Shown piece by piece: positions 13,253 to 27,078 of a DNA stretch of 64,000 nucleotides (position 1 is its first letter; each line of letters starts with the position of its first letter). Location of the stretch: positions 57,528,491-57,592,490 of the forward strand of contig CM031857.1 in the NCBI GenBank assembly GCA_018697195.1, in the 5' to 3' direction. Origin of the DNA: Certhia americana (lineage: Eukaryota > Chordata > Aves > Passeriformes > Certhiidae). The notes under the pieces were generated by a model. That model saw nothing but the letters and a program-made list of their open reading frames with translations, was not told the DNA's origin and did no database searches. A program made the translations under genes and the position numbers.

Positions 13253-16200
13253 ATGACTGTCAATCAAAAAAGAACAAACAATATTTTTAGAGATTAATGG
13301 TTCAGTGGCTCAGAGGAAATGAAAAAAAAAATACAAATGACATTATTTAAAATTGTAATTGCATGAAAAAGGGATCACTTCTGTACTTAATCACTGATTT
13401 ATTATTGATCTTCCTACTAGTTCTCTATGTGTTTACAATCATATATGTTAGATGTCTTCAAAAGTATTCAAATAATGACTGCTCTCCAAGCCTAGTTCCT
13501 CCTTGCATCATTCTGGGCAAGCAGAGTTGTCTGCCCAGTGATCAGACCAGATTCAAGAGACAAGAAAATGCAGTGCTGTATTCCTGCTGGCAGAAAAGGA
13601 GATTTCACCTCTGAAATTATGCTTGAATTTCAACCTTTTTGCTCATCTGTGTTTGAATCTAACCATTTGTACCACAAATATTTACATTAAAGCTTTCCTG
13701 CCCTTTGCACCCACTCTAGCCGTAAGGAGGCTGTGATTTTAGGTGACAAGAAATGTATAGTGTTGAGCACATATCTATTTCTACTATAAATGTCTGGTTC
13801 CCCCCATGATACTTTTATGCCAGTTTAACTCAACAGATTTTATTAGCTGCCAAGGCAGGTGAGCTGTTTGGGAATCACTCTCCTTTTCCTGCACTACCTA
13901 GCAGGCAGTTGCAGCCTCCTTGCCCTCAGACTTCTCCATAGTGATAGATCTTAAAGATAGCTCAGCCTTTTCCTGGCTTAATTGATGGCCTGTTTTGCTC
14001 ACCAGCTATTTTTCCTTTTCTGCTAACATGAGAGGGATAAGACCTCCCTGTAACAAAGAAACTTTGGAAAGAGTAGGTGACATATTCAAGTCATGTCTGG
14101 GGGAGCTGCTTACTGCAAGCTAAATAGCACTGAAGATCAAAACACATGAAAATGGCAGTCAAGACCTTTTGTTTATTTTTATACCTTATCATTTGAATAT
14201 TAATCCCATCATTTAAAGGAGTATCACGTGCCTATTCTTTTTATAGGCATTTTTATGCTCTGTCTTATAGCAGAAATCCACACAATTGCTAACAAGCCTG
14301 GTGTTTTTTAAATATTTCCATGCTGAAGTTGAAAAAACCTATCTGCTTGTTGTCTTCTAATAGAAGAGCTGGAAATTTGGTAACATCTCATAACATATGC
14401 AGGTTTCATGTATGTTCATTACCTGGAGTCCTGCCTAATTGCACAATCAGGCAAGCAGTTATAGAGGAACTGGTGGCTAATTCAGCTACTGTGGAGCCCC
14501 TCAGCTATTACAGAGGTTGCATATAAATGTGCCAGCAGCGTGTGTGGCTATCCTACTTACTAAAGTCAAGATGGGAACAAATGGAAACATGAAGGGAGAG
14601 CTCCACAGAAATGGGTGTAAAGCAGTATAATGGACAGGCTAAATGGCAGAGGTGGTGATGTAGCAGCTTAAAGGCAGGAGAGAGGGATGAGAAGGAGAAT
14701 TTATAATGAGTGCTATGGACTCTATAATCAGATTTTCAAATGTTACAGGGCACTTGGAGCAGGGATGTGAACAACTAATAAGGGTTGTGAGCAAATTAGG
14801 ATGGAGACCCCACTGGGATAGGGGGACTGAGAGACAAGCTAATTTTCCAGGAGATAAAGCTGTTGCTATCTATTTGAGAGACTAGTATAGGCAAGATGGC
14901 TGTGAATGGATATACTGAAGAGAAAGCTGATAATGAAGCCACAAGTAAGAGAGAGATCAAATGGAGAAGACTGTGGTAGCTGTTCTGTAGAGGAATGGGG
15001 AAGTGGGTCTAAGACAAGGGGATGTGCTACATCACCCCACATTGCAGGAAGAGAATGGATCTCAGTACAATACAGTCCTGTGTTAAGGGGTTTTGCTTAT
15101 TTTTTTTTCCTTTGGTTCACTGACAGGGACAACTGCAGGCTGAATTCTGTAATTTCGTCTTTTGCTATATTCTCTTGAAGTAAATTTTTCTAAAGTCTTC
15201 TTTCTAGTAAGTATCTGAACAGTTCATAACAAATCATCCCTTGCAGGAGATCATTCATTATTAGACATATTGATGGCATGTTTGAATCTCTAAAGTGGTA
15301 ATTTATGCTATTAGCTGAGTTGTCTTGATGACCTTCACTACACTAGTATTTTACTCATTCTTTCATATTCTTGTACTTTATACATACCAGAGAATAATTC
15401 ATATCCTTGGTAACCTTTGCAAATGATTTCCCCAGAGGTTTTTCTTCATCAATACCAGAGAAAACTAACCCATTGTCATCATCCCCTAAAAAGTAATTAG
15501 CCATGAATAATTGCTCCTTTCTGACATCTTTCTAACTTTGCACTGAATTGATTTTTCTTTTTTTTTTAAAGTAGAGTCTATTAATTGTGGAAGCATTAGG
15601 CTGCCTTCACACTTTTATTCTCCCATTCCCTATTCTATGCTTTTGTTACAAGTGCTCTGGATTACATTTTGTTTGTCTTGTTTAATGTTGCTTGCACAGT
15701 TCCCGAGCTTTATGATACTTTGAATTCCAGACTGGTAGAATAGATTTTTCTATGCAGTGTTATTAGATTCGATTTTGGAATACTTTTACACACTGAGTTA
15801 TTTTTGTGGAAGTTTTATGCCACTTTCATGTGACATTTTTCTCTTATTTACCCAGCAGGTAAATAGGGGTTTGTCTCTGCAAGCACGATACAGGGAAGAA
15901 ATATTGATCAGAGCCGTGTTCCCCTATGTTTTCATAACTGGTCTTTGCTTTTCGTATGTGGCCTGATTTGTGCTTCACAAGGTCTTCTGGAGTTAACTAC
16001 CCTACTGCACAGGGCTCAAAGATGTGCGCTACCTGTGATGCACTTCTCTCTCACCCTATAAATCCTAAAAAAAGAGATGTCTCAAAAGTAAAAGAGCAGA
16101 AGAGAAACACCTTCACATGAGCATGCACAGGTATTCCCATGAAGGAAGAACCTCTCTTCATCAGTAGTAATTAAGTTACTCCACTCTCCAGGAAGGTATT

Positions 16201-17578
16201 TTTATAAAGATGGGTTATGTTAGAAATGTTTCGTCAATGGATAGGAGGTAAAAATGTGTTTTCCTTCAACATAAGGGAGCCTTTCAAACATACTGCTACA
16301 CAGTGAGGGAAAACTCTGAATCCTTCCTTTTATTGTCTTAGTCCTGCTGCACTTCCACCTGTCTTTCATATAATGCAGTGGTGCTCAGCATATGCTTCAG
16401 AAAGCTTTGAATCAATTTTAATAATTAAAATAGTTTTTTATTTTAATTTCTAAAGCAATACCCTCTTGTACATTTCTATGCATTTAATGTTTGGCCTTCT
16501 AGATTTGTGGCCCTTTTTCTTTCACCTAATGTGTTTGTAAAGGTATTTAAAAAATTTTTTTAATCAATCCTGCCTGCTTTTTTACTTCTCTGACTTTTTG
16601 TTCTATATAATAATTAGACAAAATGACTAAATTTTTGTCATTTTGCTTTTCCATCTTTTATAGATTGAATAGATTTTTTAAAACATCCTATAATTGTTTA
16701 CTTCATTTGACATTTTATTCTCTATATGCCTTCTTTCTTTTATGTGTTAGAGAACCTTAATCACAATGGAGTTGGAAACCATGGTAGATTTTAATACTTT
16801 CTTCCAACTTTTCCTAGTAGCTTCTTATATTTGTAAGCATTATACATGTCAGCTTCTCCTTGATTTCCATTAAAGTTCTGCCTTTAGGACTGAACTCTTG
16901 TTTCCTTAAATCCTCAAAGTGCTCCCTTTTGAACCAAACCCCTTTACATGGCTTTATTACATGAACTCATTCTTTACTCTGTTGGATACAATACTGGATT
17001 CAGTAGTCCCTATTTTCAGGTTTATCTTTCTTTTTTCTTTTTATTTCTGTTCTATCTGTAAACATTAGTATAGGCTGAGGATATCTTATCTGCTGACTTT
17101 GGTAGCTGCTTCATGAATCCTAAAGTTAACTTCAAAAGGATTTAAACAATTGTTTCTACACATATATAAGTGTACCCCAAAAATATGGCAACCTAGAGCG
17201 TTAGCTCAGAAATATTTTATATTTTTCCTTTTGCATGTTTTGACTCTGCTTTCCTTTTCTATTTGATTCCCAACTTGTATCTTCACTGTGAAACTAGAGC
17301 TTGTTGAGATAGTGAATATTTTCCTGAACCATGAGAGCACAAGGTTTCTTCTTGTTTTCCTGTCTCAATCTTGAACGCAGTACTTAGATTGAAAGGACTT
17401 CTTAGAGGAGAGATTAAAGGACTTCCAGGGAGATACTCAAGGAATATGTGATCTTATGTAGGGAAATTCTAGCTGTAGTTACAGATTCTGGTTATACAAT
17501 TGCCATCTTAACAGGATTTCTTTGTATTCACTGGTAAAAATTTATTTTGTTTATTTACATGTCTGTGACTGAGTAGAA

Positions 17579-17609
17579 AATGCTTTCCACTGTGAAAGTG
17601 GAAAGCATT
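17579..17609. repeat. Perfect 13-bp inverted repeat with 5-nt loop
   Basis: AATGCTTTCCACT at 17579-17591 is exactly complementary to AGTGGAAAGCATT at 17597-17609, with the loop GTGAA. The next base pair outward does not match. There is no T run after it, so it is not a typical terminator, and the stem is too short for a usual microRNA precursor. It could be the remnant of a transposon end or a chance snap-back duplication. Confidence 0.85.
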
Positions 17610-20600
17610 CAGATTATATATGTATGTGTACAGTAGGGAATGAAACTTGTCTCAAAGAATTTAAAAAATAAATATGTTTCTCTCTTTTGTTTTTTTTTAA
17701 CTTATTCTGATAAAAACGTATTGGACTATATTAAATGGACTCCAATACTAAAGCAGCATCTTCATATGCAGCATATCCCTGCAGCATAGCTCAATCTACA
17801 AGACATCAACAAACAAAATGTAAATTTTCTCCCAAATGAGCAATCCTTTCATGCCACCACAGATTCTGAGAGACTCCTTATTATTACTTTTGATCTCTGT
17901 GGGTCTTGATATTATCGAGAAATCCTTCTGTAAACTCAGCTGCATGCACATTTCATCTGTGCAGAAAGTACTTAAGTTGACTTTATATTTTTTTCCACCT
18001 TCCAAATTCTTTGTTTCTGTCCACATGAAGCTAAATTTCTCAGGGGAAGAGTGATTGAAGCCTCAATAGAATGGGAAATTGGGAGGAAAATCCCCTATTG
18101 ACTACTGGGTCTGAAAAAATTCATAGGCATCTCATTGGGAGTGTTATCTAAGCTCAGATGCCTTTGTGCTGCCTTGTATATAATTTGATATTTTTCATTT
18201 GGAGTCCAAGTGCATCTAATTATTTTTACAAAAATGTAAAATTAATGTGCATATAAACTGTAGATTAGGAATGAGGCCACCATGGCAAGTAATTTCGTAT
18301 AGTTCATCCACTTTCTTTTTCTATTGCCTTATTGGTTTAAGTATAAAGAAATTAAATCCTTTTCTAAGCTTCTAGAATTACTTGTGTTATTCCTTATTTG
18401 TTCCTTCTGAAGCCTCCAAGTATGAAAGGTTATTTATTGTGACACTAGCACTTGCTAAAGTTTAATAGGAAATATTCTTGTAAGTGTCACCATGGAATCT
18501 GTCACAGTTGCAAGTAATAATTTTGTTCCCAAAATCTGTCGTCTCCTTCTTTTTTTTTCAGAAAAGATACCATGCTGATCTGAAAATTGTCTGTGCTTCG
18601 CTCAAATATACAGAGAAAAAACACTCAGTGGCAAAGTTTTTCTTAGACAAGCCTGGTGAAATTCCTTATCCAAGTGAATTTTCACCTTATTCAGGGGGAA
18701 TTACTTATGTCAGCAATTAATTTGGTCTGATGTTGTTTGAGAAGGCATTGCAGAAGTTAACAATGTGAGTCTTACTGTACCTAGAAATAGTGCTGGCTTT
18801 TCCATGTCACTTCTGGGTCACAGTGTTGTCAGTTTCTGCTTTTTAATGGAGTCTCATGACATTTGTTGGTTTTTGTGTTTTGTTTTTTTTTTCTTGAAGT
18901 CTCAGATTCTGGGGGAATATCTCAAATTTAATTTTTAAAAATGAAAAGGTTTATAGCTCTTGTGATACCTCAGAAACCCTTGACAACTTGACCCGAGCTC
19001 ACCCCATGGTCTCAGAAACACAGAGTTAATTAAAAGAAACAAGCATTCATGAGACTGCTAAAAATTTCACCTTTTTTTTTTCAGATAGTATTCCTCGGAG
19101 ACTGCAGTGACTTTTGAATGCACAGGTTAGCTGTGCAGAGTGCAGTAAAGCGTGCTTCCAACTAGTGTGTGCTCAAAGCTCAGCGAAGTCAGGGTCACAT
19201 ATTCTGAGTAGAAGCTTTTTTACTGGATAAAGGGCGCTTTGGCCATACCAGCTTGGGCAACTGATGGACTGAGGTTCAAACCACAGATCTCCTGCAGCTT
19301 GTCTTGATAATTGCTGAACACCCTTGAGTGACTTCAGCCATAACAAGAGAGGTCTGATATTATTTTGCCCTTGGCAAAGCTGTTCTGAGCATTGAGTCAT
19401 TGTTTGAAATGCATTTGATTATACTGAATGGGGAGGGAAGTGGAAGCAGGTTGTAATTGGTGGGCAAAATATGTGTTGAGAGCAAAGGAAATGTTGATGT
19501 TTACCCTTCATAAAATTTTTGGGCAAATTTACTCTTTTCTGATACTACCAGACAGACAGGAATATGTATATTTTATGTATCTATATATACCCACATATAT
19601 TTCTAATCAATTTCTTGCTAGATAGCTGAATCTCTCATCCCTTTTTCTCCAAGTTGTGCTCTGCCCAGCACCCTGAGGGTCAGTGCTCACGCCTCGAGGT
19701 GGCCAAAATCTGTTTGGAGGAGCACACTGCAGCGTGCTGGTGATGAGCACCTGCTGGAGGCCCCGCTGGAGATGTGCATCCCACCTGCAGCTCTGCTGCA
19801 GTTCCCACTGAGTTGCACAGACGTGTAGATGTATAGAAGAGCCATAGCTGGAAAAGGACTGACGGGCTAACTCGATCCCTGCTGGGAGTGAGCAAGTCAG
19901 CAAAGACAGTGGGTAAGATAAAGGGATGAGGGGTTTAAAACAACACAGGCCAATTTGCATGTCTGTCTTACTTGGGTTGCTGCCAAATGCTGACAGAGCT
20001 ACTAAATAGGGTTCCTGTTCATTGTCAGCCCTAACGCCTGAGGTTAGAGCTGTAATCTCAGTCTGTCTCCCTTACCTGCCTGGGAAAAGGCTACCCCCTT
20101 CTGCAGGAGTCGTATTTAATGGAGAAATCTTTAGTCATTTCCCCTTCCTGCATTTGTAAATCTCCCACATGTCTGTTGAGAGGTATCTGTCTGAGGTTGT
20201 TTCCTGCCTTTTCTCATTGTTTCCCTCTTTCTGTGTTGATTTTACCCAACACCTTTTTTTCCAGTGAGCCATAAATTAACTGGATTAAAACTTGGTATTT
20301 GGGAATTAACCCAGAGCTGCTCCATTTCTATCACAGGCTGTTTCAATATTCCAAATAGCCTTTGGATTTTTGGTGAACGCTCACTCCATTTTTTATGCTG
20401 TCTAGTGAAGATGGAGCCAATTTAACAATCAAGGCATTATTTCATAGCAAGATAATATTTTACAAAATAAAAGCAAGGTTGCTAAAAGCTTTGAAACAGA
20501 ACTTCTGAACTGTTCAAAAATGCATGACTTCTTTTCTTAAACTATGAAATATTTGGACAAGGGTTTTACTGCAGTGATTCCCACTTGGTAGTTTTGTGAG

Positions 20601-21230
20601 GCTGTAATAGTGCAGGAATCAGAAGCAGGTATGATGGGGAAAATCCCAGTCTGGTTAGAGAGTTGCCAAGGACTTAAATAAAGCCAGGGCTTTGCCTGAA
20701 GTTTCTGGAAGGCAGAAAGCCTGCTACAGGAGGAGTGGATAGGATTCTGATGTAGCCTTCTTTCAACCAGTACTGGAAGTCAGCTCATCTAACTTAAGCT
20801 GCCTGGAAGTCTGGTATCTACCCTAAACCAGTTTTCCAGGCTACCCTTATAATTAACAAGAGGAGATAAGCTCCAGAGGGCAATTCATGCTGCTTTTCTG
20901 AGACATCTGCTTTAGCACTGGATAAATCAGCTTCTTCAGTGTTTTTCATTCTTTGCTGACTACAGGTGAATACCAGACAACTGGCTCAGACCAGAGCTTC
21001 CAGTTAGGGAGGTGAATAGGTTGCTTGTTATCTGCATGGTTTTGTGCCTGTGGAGTGTGAGTACAAACTCCTGGAGAAATTCTGCTCTCTTGTTCTTTGT
21101 GACTAAAAGGAAATCAATGTTTGGAAGTGAATTTGCCCCTTACTGGTTTAAAAATACAATCCTTAACTGTGTAGCAGTAGCTTGGTGTGGAGTAGAACAC
21201 AAAGTCGACTGCAGACATAAAATACAGATG

Positions 21231-21258
21231 CAGCACCTTGTAACCAGCACCTTGTAAC
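21231..21258 (+). repeat. 14-bp tandem duplication
   Basis: The unit CAGCACCTTGTAAC occurs twice in direct succession (21231-21244 and 21245-21258), followed by a partial third start, CAGCA. It looks like a replication-slippage duplication in otherwise unique sequence. Confidence 0.85.
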
Positions 21259-22036
21259 CAGCAGTGTCTCCTGCAGTGGTTATCATGCTTCTCTCAGGCA
21301 CTGTGACTGTTATAATGTCAAACTTCAGCCCACAGATCAAACATCTGTCTCCTCCTAGCAATGGAGGAGAAAAAACCAGCATCCATAAAACACACCACCT
21401 GTATGGCCTGGCTGAGAGGAGTGAGCAACAGTGACTGTGGCTTGACTTGCCCATTGGACGCACAGACACATAGTAATGATGAGATTTTTAGACGTCTGGC
21501 TCTATTTTTCTGTAAGTCCTCATGCACTAGTTCATTGTGGTGCCACAGCATTTGTGGATGCTTGTTGCTCCACACCTTGATATTTATGGCAGAAAAACTA
21601 AAGGGAAAAGGATTGACAACAGCTGTCTAGACCCTGGGCAAGGGGGCAGAATCTGCAAATGGCAGAGAGACAGTTCTTGAGTTTGACAGGCTAAAGCAAA
21701 GTTAAAAAACAACAAAACAACCAAGCCTCTAAGTAGTGTTTGTCTAACTATTTTCAAAGACGGCATTTTGAGCTTTATGTTGCTTTAGTCAGTGATGTGT
21801 TTTAGCAGAGAAACAACAGGAATCGCGTTGAGCTCATCTCAAACATACATAAAATATTTTAGTTTCTTTTCTTTTATCTCCCCTTTAAGATACAGCTCAG
21901 GAGAACTATGTTCCAAGTGACAGCATCTTTGACAAGCTGTACTTTTTGTTCTACCTTTTGTTCTTCTTCCTGTGAAAAGCCGTGTGATGAAGATTGCTGT
22001 AGAACCTTGATACCATCCCTGCTTATGGTCTGTTCA

Positions 22037-22116
22037 ACCCCCAAGCCCCCCCCACCCCCCCCCGCCCCGCCGACGCGAAGCGAAGAAGCCGCCGCCGCCA
22101 GAAGAAGAAGAAGAAG

Positions 22117-22146
<30 letters not shown>
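22037..22146. repeat. Compound low-complexity block: C runs, GCC and (GAA)15
   Basis: Three adjoining motifs: C runs broken by single A or G (22038-22070), a CpG-containing GCG/GAAGC/GCC section (22071-22100), and about 15 copies of GAA at 22101-22146. It stands out from AT-rich flanks. The plus strand reads as proline, alanine and arginine runs and the minus strand as leucine runs in two open frames (21908-22180 and 21874-22281); both are artefacts of the repeat. GAA tracts form triplexes and C runs can form i-motifs or, on the other strand, G-quadruplexes. The length is likely variable between individuals. Confidence 0.9.
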
Positions 22147-22148
<2 letters not shown>

Positions 22149-25100
22149 GTAACCATATACTTCCCAGAGGGTCAGACTGAGCCTTTAACTGCAACATCAA
22201 TTGAAGGGCTCTGTATCTCTGAAGCAGCCTGGGGCAGGATGTATCCTTGCCTGTATGTATCAAAACGAAGCAGTAGAGCACTGAACAGAATTCCTCACCC
22301 TAGTGTTAACAAAATTCCTTACAGTAAGTTAATAGGTCTGTCCACAACTGTGGAAATGCCATTGGCTGAGTTTTCTGTTTCACCCTTTGTGCCAGCAAAT
22401 GCCATTTTGATGCTCAGAGAGCGACAATTTTTGAAAATGTAGGCACTGTTTATTAACCTTGAAATTATTGATTTCTTGAATTGGAACATCACCTTTTCAT
22501 TTTAACAATTCCTAACTTTGTTTTTTTGCCTAATTGAACATGTCTTGAACTTGGTCCAAAGACGGCAAGCACTTATGAATGTATTTAACTTTACTCATGA
22601 CCAATGATAAGCCCAAACACAACTAGTTTTTGAGAAGCCTTTCCACAGCCCCTTATCTTTGGTAGTAGAGGCTCTCACAAGAATAATGAATTTTCTTCAC
22701 AGAATCCTATTGAGATAAAGCAATGTTATTATGAAGTGCAGAAATGAAGTGCTTTTCTTAAAGTCTTATTTCAATTAAAAAAGAGGTTAAAATTTGAAAA
22801 AAATCATTGTATTATTTTAATTTAATTGATCTTGCTGTCCCAAAGACTTTTCCTGTGTATCCAATCACAAAGTGAATAGTGCTTTAAAGTGCTAGTGATC
22901 ATTTACGATGATAGACCTCTGCTGGAAAATGAATAAAAACTCTTTTGTGAGTCTTTGTGTCTGTAAGTGCATGTGTGCCTGTTTGAGTGCACTTTTTGGA
23001 GTTTAGAGCTACTAAACTTAAGTTTAAATCCTCTAGGTCTCAAAGCAGAGCAGAAGTTTCCAAGAATGCTGAATGCAGTAGAAATCAGCAGATACTGTAG
23101 AGAAACAGTGAAGAAACACACTGTGTATTTTCAAAGTGTGGTCAATGTTCATAAACACTGCTACAGAGAGCTTAGCTACACAGAGTTCTTCACAAGCTTT
23201 ACTTACTGAGGTGCTTGGCATTCTGAATCATTGCCTGCTCGTGCACAACATGACTACAGATTACAAAGCAGTCCCAGAGGTGGGAGAGCTGGATGAGACT
23301 GTGAGGAGTGGCCTTCAGATTAATGTTGTGATTCCGTTTGGCGGTGCCATGATATTCCTTGAGAGTCGTATCCCACTGAATGCACAAACTCAGGAGCAAG
23401 CTCTATGGAGCAGAGCTCAATTGATTTCAGTGACAGACAACTGGAAAACCTGATGGGGGCACACCCTCCACCTGGCATCCTCTGCATAAATCCACCCACT
23501 ATTATCAAACTTGGTGTTCTCTCCAGATTACAAAGCAAGTCCATGGAAACCTTCTAACATTAAAGCAAGATGAGTCCCAACCAAGTTCCAAAAGTCATCT
23601 GACTTCACAGAGAAGAAAGGGGAAATAAGAGATTAAGACCTAGGTGGAGATGAGATGCAATTGACCCTGTATGGGCTGCAGAAGACAAAATGGTTTCTGA
23701 TGTACTGGAAGCAGAGTAATGAAGAGAGATGTAGAGGCAATGGAATTGGAGAAGATGGAGGAGGTGAACATGGACATGGGAAGACATGGGAGGTTCTCAG
23801 AGTGGATATGTAAGCAGAAAAAAGCCATTACTCACCAGAAGGAAAGAATTACAGATCCTTAATATACAGGAAGCAGGACTGCAACAAGTCCCTAAAACAA
23901 AAGGGTAAGGGGAAAATAGAGCACAGAAGCTTTCTGGAAGGGTCTGTAAATGTCTTCAGAGTGTGTCCAGTAAATCTAGGCTGCAGAAGCAACAAAGCAT
24001 TTACCAGTCTATGAAGCACAATGTATCTGTATGTGCCTGTTCACTTTAGAATCTGTTCAAGTTCCCATACTGCCTACAGAAGTATGGGGCAAGGACATCC
24101 ACAGTTGAGGCTACTCTCTTGTCTGTGAAAACTGAACAGGTCTGAATTTTGATACAGTATTTCTAATTCAGGGCCCAGGGGCAATCACAGTGTAGCCACC
24201 ATAGTCAGGTGGAGAAGAGAGCATGAAAGTTAAAACTGAATAGACAATCAGGGTCTAAAGGCAGAATTCTTCTTTTTCTAGGAGAAAACTATAGGATCAA
24301 ATAATATATTTTCAATATTACAAACTATTTGTTTATTCATTAAAAATGCCCACTTCAAAGAATTTCCCAAGTCTCTCTCCCTATTCAGTTAAATACTTGA
24401 GGTTTCCCAGATATAGTGATTTCATTTCATAACCATGAATGAAAAATGTCTGCAGAACAGGTGACAGCCCACAATAGGTAACTAGTTTGCAAGAACTTTT
24501 CAGGTGTGTTTTTTCCTTCAGCTGAAATCTCACATGTGGAAACTGTGTGATGTTGAGAATACAAATAAAGGCAATGTGGACAGCTCAGGAAAAACAAGGA
24601 GGATGCTTTTTTCCCCAGTGTTTTGAACTTAATTTAAAACACTACTTTCAGGTACAGCAGAATAAGAAGATACAGGCTATTAAGGTGCAATGAAGGTACA
24701 ACTTCAGATGTCCTTGAAGAGATGATATGTGTAAAAGCAATAGTTAGAGTGTTATAATGTTTTGTAGCAGAGATCGTCAAAGACCTTTGAACAAATATAC
24801 CTTCCAGAGCCCTGCAATGTGTGAGTGGTTTTTTCAATTTTACAGAAGATTAAAATGAGTTCTCAAAAGATTCATTAGACTGAAGTAAAATAAACGTAAA
24901 GGCCATGACAGATTTTAGTATACCACCCCACTCCCAAGTTTATGCTTCAGCTGCATGCCTGTCTTTATGTTTGCCTGCAGCAAAACAGAGGTTTAACATA
25001 ATAGACAAGTTGCTATATATATATTAAAATTCCTTTTAAAATACATTAAATTGTATGTTAATGAGAAAATTCTATTTTAAATTCTTTCCTTCAATTCATA

Positions 25101-26619
25101 GATATAAAACAAGTAGGGAATGATATTGATAGGTATATTCTTCACAGGCAGCATTGTGTAGCAGGAAAGTTGATTTTCTGTGTCTTAGAACTGTTGCAAT
25201 CCTCAAAACCCCCAGAACAGTCTGCTTTAGCAGCCCCAAAATTCCTTTTTCTCTGTCTTTCTTGCTGCTACTTTACGTCTCAAGGATTCTATGATTTGTC
25301 TAGCTTTTAATAAAACTAGATAGCACATGAATTAGGGCACTCTGGGCCAAAAGAGTTTCACATGTTTACAGCTGGACTGAATTTTGTCCTGAACAACACT
25401 TTGACCGCTTTTCAACAGAAGAAATAATCAGAAGGACATGCAGCTGCTGCATAAAGGCCGGGGGAAATTAAAATGTTTCCCATAAGGAAACAAATGAACA
25501 AAATACATATGCAGCTTGATTAGAGTTTGCATTGTAACATCATTAATTACTAAAAAGCCACAGGTGGGAATGCCATGAGGCATGAAAATATTATTACGAA
25601 GGGAGAAATGATTCTGTGTCAATAGGACAGTCCTTGCAAAGGGGTATTAAACTGGTAAATGGCTAAGGGTATCAGAGCAATATCTTAGAATATAAATATT
25701 TCGTAAGAAATAAGTACAAACCAATAGAATATTTGTAATGCTTACTTTTTTCAGTCCTTCAAAAATATAATTTAATTCCTTTTTATTCGTTTTCTTAACA
25801 GAAAAATATGTAGACACTTTGTAAGCTAGTGGCCTTCTGTACACAACAGCTAATCCTGGCAGTTTATAATTTTATAGTTAGGGAAATGGAGGAGAGAGAT
25901 GCTCAGGGTAAAACAATATATTTGAAATAGAACTGAAATTGGCAAATCTTGTATTTTATTGACAGCACAGGGACATTTTGGGCTCTCTTTGACTGAGATT
26001 TCTCTTGAGCTACTTTACTCTTTTTCTGGTAATTCTGTATAGATGCTTCTGCATGGGAACTTTACTCTAGGACTCCATTGTTGCCATATTCCAGACTTTA
26101 AAAAGTTGTTGCAAAATTTACGGAAATGTCTGCAGATTTCACATTTTTAAAAAATGGAAGTAATAAAGTGAAATTATAAGGAAGAACACCAGCAACAGGT
26201 CAAACTCATGTTTACAATTATTTAACTGCACAAAATTTAAACCAGTTTAGCTGGACATCAGGCTATGAAGGTAAAGCTAGTTTAGCTAACTATTATAAAT
26301 TTCAGAGAAGCTGCCAGCCAGCAACTAATCTGTTATTTTGTGTTAATCTTTCCTTGCCACAAATTGCAAAACAAATGGAGCGATACTTGGGAAGATTTTT
26401 CTATACTTCTGAACTCAAAGATCTGTCCCCTTTCAAATAATTCAATAGAAGAATTGATAAATGAACTAAATCTTCCCTCAAATGCTGAGAAACAGATATT
26501 GATTCCAGTGATACTAGAAAAATGAGTACTATTCAGAAGAAGAAGTATTGCACACCTTAAGGATATGTTGAAAACCTCCTCAAAGAACAGGTCTGACAGA
26601 GAGAATAATTTTAGATTGG
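22147..26619. other. Unique non-coding DNA
   Basis: AT-rich unique sequence. The plus-strand frame 23136-23453 (105 codons) and the frame 26340-26525 (61 codons) have mixed, fairly ordinary amino-acid composition, but I recognise no family, no acceptor/donor pair and no signal peptide. They are treated as chance frames. No repeats were recognised. Confidence 0.5.
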
Positions 26620-26890
26620 TGTGCTGGTTTCAGCTGGGGTAGAGTTAACTTTCCTCACAGTGGCTGTTATGGGGCTGTATTTGGGATTTGTGCTGAACAC
26701 AGGGTTGATAATACAGAGATTTTTTTGTTATTATTGAGCAGGGCTTACACAGAGTCAAGTTTTTTGCTGTTTGTACTGCCATGCTGACAAGAAAGTTGGG
26801 AGAACATAGAAGGTTGGGAGGAAACACAGCTGGGACAGGTGACCCAAACTGACCAAATGGACATTCCAGACCATGCAACATCATGTTTGG

Positions 26891-26897
26891 TATAAAA
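26891..26897 (+). promoter_or_regulatory. LTR TATA box
   Basis: TATAAAA within the LTR at 26620-27182, placed as expected between U3 and R. It could drive transcription to the right. No experimental evidence. Confidence 0.6.
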
Positions 26898-27072
26898 AGT
26901 AGAAGGAGGAAGAGGACGACACCTGGAGTGATGGCATTTGTCTTCCCAAGTCACCAGTATATGTGATGGGGCTTTGCTTTCCTGGAGATGGCTGAACACC
27001 TGCCTGCCCAAGGGGAACAATCAATTAATTTCTTGCTCTGTTTTACTTTTATGTGCAGCTCTTGCTTTCCTT

Positions 27073-27078
27073 ATTAAA
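27073..27078 (+). promoter_or_regulatory. LTR poly(A) signal ATTAAA
   Basis: A common AATAAA variant, positioned just before the 'CCTTTATCTCAACTCATGAG' block as in other copies of this LTR type. Confidence 0.55.

Larger units (their letters stand above)
10801..22036. other. Unique non-coding DNA
   Basis: About 11 kb of AT-rich sequence without a recognisable gene, RNA or transposon. It holds a polypyrimidine tract at 13171-13252, a perfect hairpin at 17579-17609 and a 14-bp tandem duplication at 21231-21258 (listed separately). The stretch 19630-19900 is visibly more GC-rich than its surroundings and has overlapping open frames on the minus strand (up to 117 codons), but no motif was recognised. 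A strong polypyrimidine-AG acceptor precedes an open segment at 18562-18720. All frames are short and composition-driven. Confidence 0.55.

Noticed and set aside
19064..19121. Very strong T-rich acceptor followed by GTTAGC donor at about 19120
   Set aside because: All three frames of the enclosed segment contain stops or carry no coding signal; probably a chance T run.
21874..22281. Open frames with poly-Leu (minus) and Pro/Arg-rich (plus, 21908-22180) runs
   Set aside because: Both are produced by the C-run and GAA repeats read in different frames; the flanks have no coding character.
23136..23453. 105-codon plus-strand frame with ordinary composition
   Set aside because: No recognised domain, splice sites or promoter; within the range expected for the longer chance frames of a 64-kb window.
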